Assembly: GCA_033032865.1 (NCBI GenBank)
Contig: JAWHQI010000266.1
Coordinates: 1,711,501 to 1,775,500, forward strand
Direction: 5' to 3'
DNA length: 64,000 nt
From: Dactylorhiza incarnata
Taxonomy: Eukaryota > Streptophyta > Magnoliopsida > Asparagales > Orchidaceae
Positions 11,546 through 21,593 of this stretch are shown here, piece after piece (positions within the stretch are counted from its first letter, which is position 1; each line of letters begins with the position of its first letter). Both the position numbers and the translations under genes were made by a program. The notes below the pieces were generated by a model. The model saw only the letters and a list, made by a program, of their open reading frames with translations. It did not search any database and was not told the DNA's origin.

Positions 11546-12614
11546 GTTCCCCTATCTATCCAAAAGAAAAAAATTGAGTGGGGTGAGAGGATAAAATTCA
11601 TCACGCCAAATCAAAAATCTCTTCTCTTACCAAGCTTCCCCTACCCCTTAACCAATAAAATTGAAAACTAGATATAAATTAAAAAATTTTGAGAGAGCAT
11701 AATTAGTAAGTTTTAATTATTCTAAAAAATTTCCTTAAAAAGTTACAGTTCTTATAATTCTATTCTAATCATGATGCTAATTATTACAATTATTTAGGTC
11801 GCTACTTAGCAAACTTTAGAAGTCTTGTTGGCTAAAACTTTTTCGCTCTTTTTAAATCATCATCACGATGTAGGACTTACCTCTTTTAATCTCCTAAATT
11901 TATTTCAAGCATACTTTCGATTAAATAAAATTTTGGTAAATTAGAAATTTTATTAATGTCTTTTGGGTATCTCTTACTTTTGCTCTAGAATAGAAAAAGC
12001 TTAAGTATGGGGGTATTTGATGAATAGTAAATTATACATATTTTTATTCTAGTTTTTACCATAATTTTGGATAATATTTTACATATTTCATGTATAATAT
12101 TAAATAAAATGACTTGTTTTATCTAATGTATATAAATAAATTTCAATATGAAAAAAGAGTTATTTAAGTATGAAACAAATTAGAAAAATATAGAAAAATA
12201 TTCTTTGTAAATATATTTATCTAAGTATAATTTTTTGAAATTATTTATTTCTATGTACACATAAATAGCTAAATGAATAAAACCATAATTAATAAATAAA
12301 GATGCATATATAAGTAAAAATAATATATATGTAAATCTAACAAATAAAAATAATATATAGATATATTAGTAAAATAAATATATGTAAATATTATAAATAA
12401 TGATATAATTATATGTAAATATGATGTAGGAATATAATAATACGAATATATATAAAAAATATAGTAGTATAGTATAATAATAACATAGTAATAATAATGT
12501 ATATATTATAAATATAATGAAATATATATAATAAATAATAACAGTATATATATAATAAATAATAATAGTATATATATATATTAAATATAAACATATAAAT
12601 AACGATATATATAT

Positions 12615-12893
12615 GTGTGCAGGTGTTCGACGAAACCCTCCAGGCGTTCGACGAATCCCTCTCCGCGTCAGCCATTCGACGAAACTCTCTCTGCGTTTGA
12701 CAAACTCTTCGCGAACAGGCGTTCGACAAAACCCTCTCAGCGTTCGACGAACTCTCTCTGTGTTCGACGAATCCCTCTCCGCGTCCAAGCGTTCGACGAA
12801 ACCCTCTCTGCGTTCGACGAACTTTCTCTACGTTCGACGAATCCCTCTCAGCATTCGACGAACTCTCTTTGCGTTCGACGAACACTCTGCCTT
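12615..12893 (+). repeat. TTCGACGAA motif array in Lard-B 3' LTR
   Basis: Second copy of the array at 7921-8220. The unit number and spacers differ slightly between the two, showing turnover after insertion or during reverse transcription. Confidence 0.85.
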
Positions 12894-14068
12894 CCAGCCC
12901 GCTGAGATGGCTCAGCCCAAACCGCTGAGATCAGCCCAAACCGCTGAGACGAGTCATCCCAAACCGCTGAGATGAGTCAGCCCACTGAGATCAGACCTGC
13001 CGCCTCTCTCCAGCCTGCCAGTTCAACCTGCCAGCCTTCTATCCGCACCCCACCAGCACTCAAGTTAAACTTGCCAACCTCTCAAGTCAAACCTCCAGCT
13101 TCTCTTCTAGCACCTTCCAAACTCCATCTTTTTTGCTATTGGCAGCACCTTCTTGTCTATAAAAAGAGGGCTACTCCCTTGTTTTGGAGGTTCATATATT
13201 TTAGAACACTAAGTAAGTTTTTTTAGTGTTTTTGTGAGTTTTTTTATGCATTTCTTTGCTCTTGTTTGAGCTCCCCATGTTTAGACTTTCTTTAAAAAGT
13301 TGTAATATATATATAAGAAATTTTTTTTGTTCCCACTTGTTCTTGTTGTTCTTCTTATTTTTCTTGTTTTTATTTTCTTCATGTTGAGTGTGTGAGTGTA
13401 TGAGTGTAAATTTTAATGTTTTTGTTTTTATTTTAGTTTTTGCATTTATGAAAGTGTGGGTGTGTGTATGAGATTAATTTTATAGCTTTCATAATTAGAT
13501 TTTCATGCTTTCATAATTAGATTTTCGTGCTTTCATAATTAGATTTTCATGGTTTCGTAATTAGATTTATCGCTTTCATAACTTAGATTTTAAAGCTTTC
13601 ATAGCTTAGCTTTATTGCTTTCTTTAATTTCAGTCATTTAAATTCCCGTAGAGTGCATGAGTTTTTCAGTTAGTGTGTTCTTTTCTTTTCTATCGCTTTT
13701 CTTGGTTTTTGCTACATGCACACCAAGCCCGCGATTATTATCATTTTTTGCTTTCTAAATTATTGTAAACTTAAAAATCAATCAATCTTTTCGATAAAAT
13801 AATAGTGTATTTCTAAAGTAACAATAATCGACACGACCTTGGAAAATTACGACCTTGATATTTTCTAAAAATATCCTATACAATACGCGATATGGTATGC
13901 TTTCCTTTTCGAATGATTATTTTGGATAATAATGATACTAAAACTTCGCAAAAACTCTCACTTTCTATTTAAACATTTAATTGAATTCGGTGTCGCCGCC
14001 ACCGCGTGATTGTCGATATTCCGAAAGAAGGAAAGACCATTACTTCTATCATATCGATAGGTAGGATA

Positions 14069-14073
14069 ATGGT
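14069..14073. repeat. Target site duplication of Copia-C (ATGGT)
   Basis: ATGGT at 14069-14073 and again at 25722-25726 flank Copia-C exactly. Removing the element and one copy rebuilds the uninterrupted LTR sequence seen at about 9390-9405. Confidence 0.95.
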
Positions 14074-14736
14074 TGTTGGGAATTGTTTTCACAATTACCT
14101 TAATTTGTGAGAAGTCACCCTTAAACTAAGATTGAATTACTTTTGTATTTGATATGCTTTTCCAAGTATGGTTTTGCAGATGACCATTGCTAAGTGTAAA
14201 TCAATGTCAGGTCACAATGAGTCTGCAAACACAGTTTCATAGAATGTAATTCCTCATTCTATGAAACATGGTGATGACTCATATGTGATCTCTCTATTGA
14301 GATACACTTCATTTTCAAGACTATTGAAGACCTTGGAGTGCAGCTGCAGCAAGTGGTCAAGAAAAGAAAAGGAGAAAAAGAAGATAATTTTTCTAAAGGT
14401 ATGTCTCGAGAGATCGAGCTTGTCTCGAGAAGTCAAGGCTTGTCTCGAGATTCAGCCTCTGCTCTTTCCGGAAACGATATTTGGTAGGTCTCGAGAGCTA
14501 TTCCTTATGTCTCGAGAGATCCATCTTTTCCCGAGACTTTGGTCTGATGATTACTTCTTCCTCTGTTCTCGAGAGATACACTTCATGTCTCGAGAAGTCC
14601 CATTTGTCTCGAGACATCTGTCTAAATCTTAATATTCTCTGTTCTCTGTTCTTGACGACCCGTGTTCGCTCATCTCCGATCCTAACGGCTTTCTTGAGAG
14701 GATTTAAGGCTGGTTTATACCTTAATTGTCTTTCTC

Positions 14737-14744
14737 TATATATA
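14737..14744 (+). promoter_or_regulatory. TATA box of Copia-C 5' LTR
   Basis: TATATATA in CTCTATATATAGG, about 120 bp after the CTCGAG cluster. The same box is at 25003-25010 in the 3' LTR. Confidence 0.6.
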
Positions 14745-15075
14745 GGATTAGTTTTGGGGTTTCAAAGACAAGTTCTCTAATCATTCAAGCCCTAATTCTC
14801 TTTCCCGATCTAGAAGAACGAGAAAAGCGCCGCCTCGCCGTCGCCTACGTTTGGAGATTGATCTTCTCATAGGAGTTGTCGATTTCATTCAGGGAAGATT
14901 CGATTGATCCAAGGTCTGATACTACAATCTCTATTGGATCGTTTCGGATTGCAAAGGTCAGATTTGAAGGATCTTAGTTCTTCCTCACCGTTCCCTAAAG
15001 CTATTCAAGAAGAAGGAAGAATACACCTCTATCTTTCAGTTCTGGTATTGTTTTGTTCAAAACTTTTATCATCCT

Positions 15076-15200
15076 TGTAGGAGAGATTGTTCTCCGAGTT
15101 GTAGGAGTTGTTCTCCGAGTTGTAGGAGAGGTTGTTCTCCGAGGTGTAGGAGTTGTTATCTCCGAGTTGTAAGAGAAGTTTTCTCTGAGTTTGTAGGAGT
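15076..15200 (+). repeat. Short tandem repeats in Copia-C R/U5
   Basis: Five to six imperfect units of about 18-22 bp built on CTCCGAGTTGTAGGAG. The same run is at about 25342-25470 in the 3' LTR. On the minus strand they create a chance frame with ThrProThrArg-like repeats. Confidence 0.75.
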
Positions 15201-15457
15201 TTTGACTCCGAGACAGTAGGATTGTTCTTGATCCGAGTTTCAGAAAGTAGTCAAGTCTAGCTGTGGTGCTAGATTGGCGAGGCCGGCAGTGGAGTACCCA
15301 AGTACGGGGAACCACTATAAATTCCTGTGTTATCTGTGGCTGTAATTTCTTTTCTGTGCTGTGCTTTACGTTTAATATTTTAATTTCCGCAAAAGACGTA
15401 GAGATCACCTATTCACCCCCCTCTAGGTGATTTAGGTAGGAAACTAGATACTTCAAT

Positions 15458-15468
15458 TGGTATCAGAG
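15458..15468 (+). promoter_or_regulatory. Copia-C primer binding site (tRNA-iMet)
   Basis: TGGTATCAGAG starts two bases after the LTR end. This is the standard Ty1/copia primer site complementary to initiator methionine tRNA. Confidence 0.93.
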
Positions 15469-15532
15469 GTTCGTTGTTCGTTGCTAGGTTAACACCTTGA
15501 ACAGGATCCATCCTTCTAGTTGCTAGCAAGCC

Positions 15533-17848
15533 ATGGATAGAGTCAAGGAATCCTCTCTGAAATTGCCCATCTGCACCAAGGCCAACTTTCCTATGTGGAA
15601 GGAAAGGGTCCGTTTTTATATGGAAGCTGCAGATCCCAGAATCTTCCAAGTCGTGGAAGAAGGTCCGCATGTGCCTATGACTGCTTCATCAACAAATCCT
15701 ACTGTTCAGATACCTAAGAAAATGATGGATTTGAATAAGGATGAGATAGCTCTTGTCGCTCTTGACAAGAAGGCTAAGAACATAATTGCTAGTGCAGTGG
15801 ACGATTCCATGTTGCAAAACTTAATCCACTGCAAATCAGCCAAAGAAATGTGGACATCCTTAATCGTTCTAATGGAAGGTACTGACGAGGTAAGAGAAGA
15901 TAGAAGGTCTCTACTTAATCAAGAGTACGAGGCGTTCAAGCAGAATAAGAAGGAGTGCATTGCTGATGCGTACGAAAGATTCTTCAAGATAGTCAATGGT
16001 TTGAGGAACTACGACAGGGAGTTCACAAATGGTGAACTAAATGACAAATTCTTGCGTTCCCTAACGGAAGACTGGGATAGCAAAATTGTTGCCATAAGAG
16101 AGTTTGGAAAACTGCCAAGTCTAGAACCTCAAAATCTGTTCGGGAAGCTGTTGTCTCATGAATTACAAATGAACATCCGAAAGTCTGAAGAGGATGTAAA
16201 TCGAGCCTCAAGCAAAGAAAGAACCTTAGCTTTGAAGGCAGAGAACTCAAAGAAGAGCAAAGCAGTGATACGGATCAGAGAAAAGGAATCTGATATTGAA
16301 GAAGAATCGGAAGCCAGCTCCTCTTGTTCCGAACTGTCTGATGGGGAGTTCTCTTTAATTTCCCGACAATTTAAGAAAATGCTGAACAAACGAAGGCACA
16401 TGAACAACAAGCCGTCTTCCTCGGATCATAAACATTCTCGTCGTGATGGCGACTATCACAGGAAGGGCTCAAGCAATAATGGAAGGTATAAATCCAAACA
16501 GAACAAACATATTTCTTCTGACATTATTTGCTACTGTTGTAATAAGCCAGGGCACATGATTGCTGAGTGTCCCTACAAAAAGAAAGAAGGTGGAAGAAAA
16601 GAAGACAAGAAATCCACTCATGGAAAGAAGAAATCAGATAGAAGCTTTGTCGCTAAGAAAGCCAAAACTCTGAGCGACAGTGACTCCGATGAGTCGAGTG
16701 ATGAAGAAGAAGCTTACTTCGGTCTGATGGCTATGTCTGATGATGGAGAAGCACCCCCGTTCACCGGAAAGGTAAATGATCACACTATTCTATCTGATTC
16801 TGATAATGCTTCGGCTGAACAACAGGATAACTCCTTAGACGATGAATCTGAGCTCATGTCTCAATATACCAAAATGCTCCAAAGTTTTGACAAGTGCCGA
16901 AAGGTTGTCAAAACTCAGGGTAAGGAGATCATGGCTCTCAAGGAGATGGAATCTAACTTGAGAAAAGAAGTTGAAGAACTTTCTTCTCTCAAAGAGGAAG
17001 TCCAATCCTTGAAAGACAAGATCAAAAGCTCGGAAGAGACTCTTGCCCTGAGAGATCATTCGATAAATGTATTGGAGGAACAGCTTGCGGCTGAGAAGAA
17101 GCTGGTTGAAGCATTCTCTCAACCTAAAACTGTTCTGCCAATTATTGGTACTTTTACCACTAAGGCAAAAGGAAGCGGTATAGGGCATGAAGCTAGTACT
17201 AGCAATTCTTCAAAAAATACAATTGCTAAGAAAAATGGTTTTGTTGCTAAGAAAGCTACCGCCAAAGAAAAAGGGAAAGCTCATCAAGAGCCTGTAGCAT
17301 TCAAGAGAGTCATATTCCCTACGAATGCTTATGATATGGAGAGTTCCTATGGTCATTTCACACGACCAATTCCTTGTTCACCTGTGAATGATCATAAGGA
17401 ATGGGCTCCTCCCCGAAACTTTGGTGATAGTGCTTTTCAAGCACCCTATCAAGAGATTAATCGGAAAGGGTACGGTCCATTTGTTCATGGCCCGAGTGCT
17501 AAGAAAGCACCAAAAGTGAAGGCTGTTGCACCAAAGCCAAAGAAGACAGTACCACCTTGTGTGTGCTGCCCTCATGAGGCATCCTCATCTAGAAGGGCTG
17601 CTCCTGCAAGAGCTAACGCTCAAAAAGTAAAGCAGGAAAGTGTAAAAAGAAGGTACAACAGATTCAACTGTTGGTGCTGCGGCAGGATTGGTCACTTTGC
17701 CGTTGATTGTTGGTTTAATACAACGTATACTGGGAGACCACAAGTGAACGTTGCAAGACCGACCACTCGCAATGTTAACATTTATCGTGGTGCTCAACTG
17801 ACAAGGGACCAAGGACCCAAATATGTTTGGGCTCCTAAGGCAAAATAA
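15533..17848 (+). CDS. gag: Copia-C gag polyprotein (771 aa)
   Basis: The ATG at 15533 is the first after the primer site. The N-terminal third is a copia-type capsid region ([17 protein letters not shown], then [39 protein letters not shown]). A CCHC zinc knuckle, [14 protein letters not shown], lies near residue 332, a Ser/Asp/Glu-rich stretch around 375-440, and a coiled coil at about 430-540. A second knuckle, [14 protein letters not shown], is near residue 712. It forms the virus-like particle and binds the RNA. Length is large, as in SIRE-type gags. It ends in TAA at 17846-17848. The pol frame starts 26 bases upstream, shifted by one base. Confidence 0.95.
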   Translation: MDRVKESSLKLPICTKANFPMWKERVRFYMEAADPRIFQVVEEGPHVPMTASSTNPTVQIPKKMMDLNKDEIALVALDKKAKNIIASAVDDSMLQNLIHCKSAKEMWTSLIVLMEGTDEVREDRRSLLNQEYEAFKQNKKECIADAYERFFKIVNGLRNYDREFTNGELNDKFLRSLTEDWDSKIVAIREFGKLPSLEPQNLFGKLLSHELQMNIRKSEEDVNRASSKERTLALKAENSKKSKAVIRIREKESDIEEESEASSSCSELSDGEFSLISRQFKKMLNKRRHMNNKPSSSDHKHSRRDGDYHRKGSSNNGRYKSKQNKHISSDIICYCCNKPGHMIAECPYKKKEGGRKEDKKSTHGKKKSDRSFVAKKAKTLSDSDSDESSDEEEAYFGLMAMSDDGEAPPFTGKVNDHTILSDSDNASAEQQDNSLDDESELMSQYTKMLQSFDKCRKVVKTQGKEIMALKEMESNLRKEVEELSSLKEEVQSLKDKIKSSEETLALRDHSINVLEEQLAAEKKLVEAFSQPKTVLPIIGTFTTKAKGSGIGHEASTSNSSKNTIAKKNGFVAKKATAKEKGKAHQEPVAFKRVIFPTNAYDMESSYGHFTRPIPCSPVNDHKEWAPPRNFGDSAFQAPYQEINRKGYGPFVHGPSAKKAPKVKAVAPKPKKTVPPCVCCPHEASSSRRAAPARANAQKVKQESVKRRYNRFNCWCCGRIGHFAVDCWFNTTYTGRPQVNVARPTTRNVNIYRGAQLTRDQGPKYVWAPKAK

Positions 17849-20800
17849 TCTGTTTTTGCAGGGATGTCCAAAGGCCAACAAGAATCCTATCTGGTATTTG
17901 GACAGTGGATGCTCTCGGCATATGACCGGGACAAGAAGCCTTTTGCAAAACTACATTCCAGTTGCGAACGGTCCAAAAGTTATTTTTGGCAGTTCAGACA
18001 GAGGAATAACTAAAGGCTATGGTATGATTTCTAACGGTAATGTATCGTTTTCCGATGTAGCTTATGTGGAAGGATTACAATATAATCTGATAAGCATAAG
18101 TCAACTTTGTGATAAAGGATACATTGTTGATTTTCATAAAGATAAATGTTTGATAAGGTCAGCTGAAAATAATGAAACGATTTTATCAGGCATTCGCTGT
18201 AGAAATATATTTTGTTTAAATTTTCTTTGCATATCATCTTCTACACCAGTGTGTCTATTAGCCAAAGATAGTGCATCTCTTGTTGACCATTGGCACAAGA
18301 GATTAGCACATATAAATCTCAAAACTATTAATAAATTGTTTTCTCAAAACTTAGTGCGAGATGCACCAGATGTTAAGTGCATTAAGGATAGACCTTGTCA
18401 TGCATGTGTAAAAGGCAAGCAAACAAGAGCTACCTTTAAGAGCATTATTGGCAAAGATTCAACCAGGTGTTTATACCTGCTTCATATGGATCTGTTTGGT
18501 CCTTTGCAAATTAGGAGTTTAGGAGGAAAATCTTACACATTAGTTATTGTAGATGATTACTCTCGTTTTGCCTGGGTATTCTTTCTGAAACACAAGTCAG
18601 ACACCTTTGACACTTTCACTAGTTTTGTCAGACGAGTCCAGAATGAATTTAACTGTTCGGTGGTCAAAATCAGAAGTGACCATGGTACAGAATTTGAATC
18701 TGGAGCCATGACAGAATTCTGTGAAAGCCTCGGTATCTTTCATGAGTTCTCCTCTCCTCGAACTCCACAACAAAATGGAGTAGCTGAGAGAAAGAATAGA
18801 ACACTCATTGAGGCTTGCAGAACCATGTTGAGTGACTCTTCATTACCTGAATACTTTTGGGCTGAAGCTGTCAACACTGCATGCCATGTGCAAAACAGAG
18901 CACTCATAAACAAAAACCATGAAAAGACTCCTTATGAACTTCTAAAGGGCAAGAAACCAATCATCTCTTATTTTAGAATCTTTGGTAGTAAATGCTTTGT
19001 ACTAAACAATGGAAAGCATTACGAAACTAAGTTCAGTGAAAAGAGCTTTGAAGGTATTTTTGTAGGCTATAGTAGCCATAGTAGGGCATATAGAGTTTTT
19101 AATAAGAAAACCCGGGTGGTAGAAGAATCTATTAACGTTGTATTTGATGAGACGAGCATGCTACAAGGCAGTTCTTCTAGCATTTCTTCTGTAGACACAG
19201 GTTCAAAGCTACAGGATTTAAGCTTGGATCAGTCAGTTGAAGGAAGTTCTCAACAGTTCATCAAGATTCCCCCAACAACTACTTATGAAGAAGATAATCC
19301 TGATGAAGAGCCAATCCAAGTGGAGGAAGATACTCGAACTGTAGAAGAAACTCCTATTGGTCAAAATCATGCAAGGAACCTCGGGCTACGACACTTGAGG
19401 GATCATCCAGTTGATCAGATCATAGGAGATCCTCATGAAGGAATAAGAACAAGACGAGGTACCATTAACGAAAATATGCACCTAAGTTTTCTTTCGCAGG
19501 TTGAACCAAAGAAATTTCAAGAGGCAAATGAAGATCCATCTTGGATAATCGCTATGGAAGAAGAATTAAACCAGTTCAAACGCTGCAAGGTTTGGACACT
19601 TGTTCCAAAACCTAAAGACAAGAATGTCATTGGAACAAAGTGGGTGTACAGAAACAAGCTGGATGAAGAAGGAACAATTATAAAGAACAAAGCCAGACTT
19701 GTAGCTAAGGGATACAGACAAGAGGAAGGTATCGACTTCGATCAGACGTACGCTCCAGTAGCAAGGCTCGAAGCGATCAGACTCTTCCTTGCTTATGCTG
19801 CTTTCAAGGGTTTCACCGTATATCAGATGGATGTCAAGTCCGCTTTCCTAAACGGAGACATCAAAGAGGAAGTATACGTTGAACAACCCCCAGGTTTTGT
19901 TGATCCTGATCACCCCAATCATGTTTATTTATTACAAAAAGCTTTATATGGTTTGAAACAAGCTCCTCGAGCTTGGTACGAGACGCTGTCTAACTTTCTT
20001 CTTGAGAACAAGTTCACAAGAGGAAAGATAGATAAAACATTATTTCTTAGGGAAGTAAAAGACAAGATTTTGCTAGTGCAAATCTATGTCGATGACATCA
20101 TATTTGGCTCTACGGATAATAACCTTTGCAAAAAGTTTTCCAAACTTATGCAAGGGAAATTTGAAATGAGCAGTATGGGTGAGCTGAAATATTTCTTAGG
20201 ACTTCAAGTGAAGCAGTCAGAAGATGGAACCTTCATCTCTCAGACAAAGTTCACTAAGGAGTTGATTAAGAAATTTGGAATGGAGAGTGCAACCTCTATG
20301 AGGACTCCAATGAGCTCAGCTATGTCTCTGGACAAGGATGAAAAAGGGAAACCTTTTGATGAAACCAAGTACAGAAGCATAATTGGCTCTTTGCTCTATC
20401 TTACTGCCAGTAAACCTGATATAATGTTCTCTACATGTGTATGCGCTAGATATCAGGTGAACTCTAAGGAATCCCACTATACTGCTGCGAAGCGGATTTT
20501 GAGATACCTTAAAGGCACACCAAATCTTGGCTTATGGTACCCAAGAAGTAATGATAGCGAATTAATTGGTTTTTCAGATGCAGATTTTGCAGGTAGCAAA
20601 GATGACAGGAAAAGCACTTCCGGGACATGTCAATTCCTCGGAAGGAGACTTATTTCCTGGAGTAGCAAGAAGCAGAATTGTGTCGCAATTTCAACCGCCG
20701 AGTCGGAATACATTTCTGCTGGCAGTTGTTGCGCACAACTTCTCTGGATAAGGAATCAACTTCAAGACTACAACATGAAGATCAAAGATATTCCCATGTT

Positions 20801-21029
20801 TTGCGACTCTTCCAGTGCAATTGCTATCGCAAATAATCCAGTCTCTCACAGTCGGACAAAGCACATCGAGCTACGATATCACTTTATCCGGGAGCATGTG
20901 GAGAAAGGTGACATCAATCTGAGTTATGTCCCCACGGATAAGCAAGTTGCAGATATATTCACGAAGCCGCTGGATGAGACTAAGTTCTCTTTCTTCAAGA
21001 CGGAACTTGGAATGCTCAACATGGAGTAA
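17823..21029 (+). CDS. pol: Copia-C pol polyprotein (protease, integrase, RT, RNase H)
   Basis: Open for 1068 codons without a break. Domains in order: aspartic protease with [11 protein letters not shown] near residue 27; a His-Cys integrase zinc region ([10 protein letters not shown]...CHACVKGKQ) at about 155-200; integrase core with Asp 222 (HMDLFGPL), Asp about 284 (RSDHGTEF) and Glu about 320 (NGVAERKN); reverse transcriptase at 590-830 ([37 protein letters not shown] near 754); RNase H at 916-1050 ([22 protein letters not shown]). Integrase before RT defines Ty1/copia. It has no start suited to independent initiation. It overlaps gag by 26 bp in the +1 frame, so it is probably made as a gag-pol fusion by frameshifting, unless a small indel separated the frames. 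Confidence 0.95.
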   Translation: MFGLLRQNNLFLQGCPKANKNPIWYLDSGCSRHMTGTRSLLQNYIPVANGPKVIFGSSDRGITKGYGMISNGNVSFSDVAYVEGLQYNLISISQLCDKGYIVDFHKDKCLIRSAENNETILSGIRCRNIFCLNFLCISSSTPVCLLAKDSASLVDHWHKRLAHINLKTINKLFSQNLVRDAPDVKCIKDRPCHACVKGKQTRATFKSIIGKDSTRCLYLLHMDLFGPLQIRSLGGKSYTLVIVDDYSRFAWVFFLKHKSDTFDTFTSFVRRVQNEFNCSVVKIRSDHGTEFESGAMTEFCESLGIFHEFSSPRTPQQNGVAERKNRTLIEACRTMLSDSSLPEYFWAEAVNTACHVQNRALINKNHEKTPYELLKGKKPIISYFRIFGSKCFVLNNGKHYETKFSEKSFEGIFVGYSSHSRAYRVFNKKTRVVEESINVVFDETSMLQGSSSSISSVDTGSKLQDLSLDQSVEGSSQQFIKIPPTTTYEEDNPDEEPIQVEEDTRTVEETPIGQNHARNLGLRHLRDHPVDQIIGDPHEGIRTRRGTINENMHLSFLSQVEPKKFQEANEDPSWIIAMEEELNQFKRCKVWTLVPKPKDKNVIGTKWVYRNKLDEEGTIIKNKARLVAKGYRQEEGIDFDQTYAPVARLEAIRLFLAYAAFKGFTVYQMDVKSAFLNGDIKEEVYVEQPPGFVDPDHPNHVYLLQKALYGLKQAPRAWYETLSNFLLENKFTRGKIDKTLFLREVKDKILLVQIYVDDIIFGSTDNNLCKKFSKLMQGKFEMSSMGELKYFLGLQVKQSEDGTFISQTKFTKELIKKFGMESATSMRTPMSSAMSLDKDEKGKPFDETKYRSIIGSLLYLTASKPDIMFSTCVCARYQVNSKESHYTAAKRILRYLKGTPNLGLWYPRSNDSELIGFSDADFAGSKDDRKSTSGTCQFLGRRLISWSSKKQNCVAISTAESEYISAGSCCAQLLWIRNQLQDYNMKIKDIPMFCDSSSAIAIANNPVSHSRTKHIELRYHFIREHVEKGDINLSYVPTDKQVADIFTKPLDETKFSFFKTELGMLNME

Positions 21030-21593
21030 TGTTCATTCAAGCAAATCATGAAGACTTGGAGATTTCAAGACTCAAAACCTGTTCCTGGACAATTTCAAGT
21101 TGATGTCTCGAGAACTATAGATTGTCTCGAGAACTACAACGTCTCTCGATAACTCTGTCACTTCAAGATCTCGAAACAAATCTAAAGGACTTCTGGGAGT
21201 TTTCGAGACATGACAAGTCTCTCGAGACATAGTCAGAACTCGGGAAATGGTAATGTCTCGAGACTTAATCTATCTCTCGAGACATCAGGACAAGTCAAAC
21301 CGCGCAGAGTTTCCAGAGTTCTCGAGACATAGCCGATGTCTCGAGACATAGGTCTGTTTTAAACTATTCCGGAACTCAGGTATGTGCCGTTTCCCCTATT
21401 TGCCGATTTACCTAAAACGTCAAATCAAGGTTATACATATATATACACATCCTATCAGAAACTTTGATGTTCACTCAACCTTCGGCACCGAGACCTCGAC
21501 CCTTCGACTTCCTCTCGAGCGGCGACTGGACGACTTCGTGGTTCTCGGAAGTGGATCGTCTCCCCTGTTCTTCTCCTTCTCTCCAATCCTTCG
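21030..21593 (+). promoter_or_regulatory. Copia-C spacer with CTCGAG array and TATA-like box before ORF3
   Basis: Between pol and ORF3 lie seven CTCGAG motifs at 21110-21350, mostly inside TGTCTCGAGA or TCTCGAGACAT. These are the same words that fill the LTR upstream of its TATA box. TATATATA follows at 21438-21445, and the ORF3 ATG comes about 150 bp later. The layout looks like a second promoter for ORF3. No reading frame is supported here. Confidence 0.55.

Larger units (their letters stand above)
9510..12017 (+). other. Lard-B internal region, no coding capacity
   Basis: Very A-rich DNA with no supported reading frame. It contains a second copy of the LTR hairpin block (about 9993-10130), a short perfect inverted repeat (10627-10644) and a tandem duplication (11395-11545). 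It ends in AAGTATGGGGGTATT, the probable polypurine tract, just before the 3' LTR. No gag or pol similarity is visible, so replication would need proteins from another element. Confidence 0.75.
12018..14073 (+). repeat. Lard-B 3' LTR, first part
   Basis: Starts TGATGAATAG right after the polypurine tract and continues to the Copia-C insertion. It contains the whole LTR except the last 108 bp or so, which lie at 25727-25834. It supplies the left 470 bp that are missing from the 5' copy. The motif array is at 12615-12893 and the TATA box at 13158-13165. Confidence 0.9.
14074..15455 (+). repeat. Copia-C 5' LTR (1382 bp)
   Basis: Contains eight CTCGAG motifs between about 14400 and 14615, a TATA box at 14737, a run of CCGAGTTGTAGGAG-like tandem units (15076-15200) and the conserved GTGGAGTACC...GGGGAACCACTATA block (about 15292-15324). 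It ends ATTCACCCCCCTCTAG...ATACTTCA. It lacks about 150 bp, carrying six CTCGAG motifs, that are present in the 3' LTR. Confidence 0.92.

Noticed and set aside
15001..15408. 135-residue minus-strand frame, identical in both Copia-C LTRs
   Set aside because: Identity only reflects identical LTRs; the frame covers short tandem repeats and has no recognisable motif.
17848..17862. Intron ending at CTGTTTTTGCAG between gag and pol of Copia-C
   Set aside because: No convincing donor leaves a sensible product. The pol frame already overlaps gag by 26 bp, so frameshifting is simpler. Kept only as a test in the finding.
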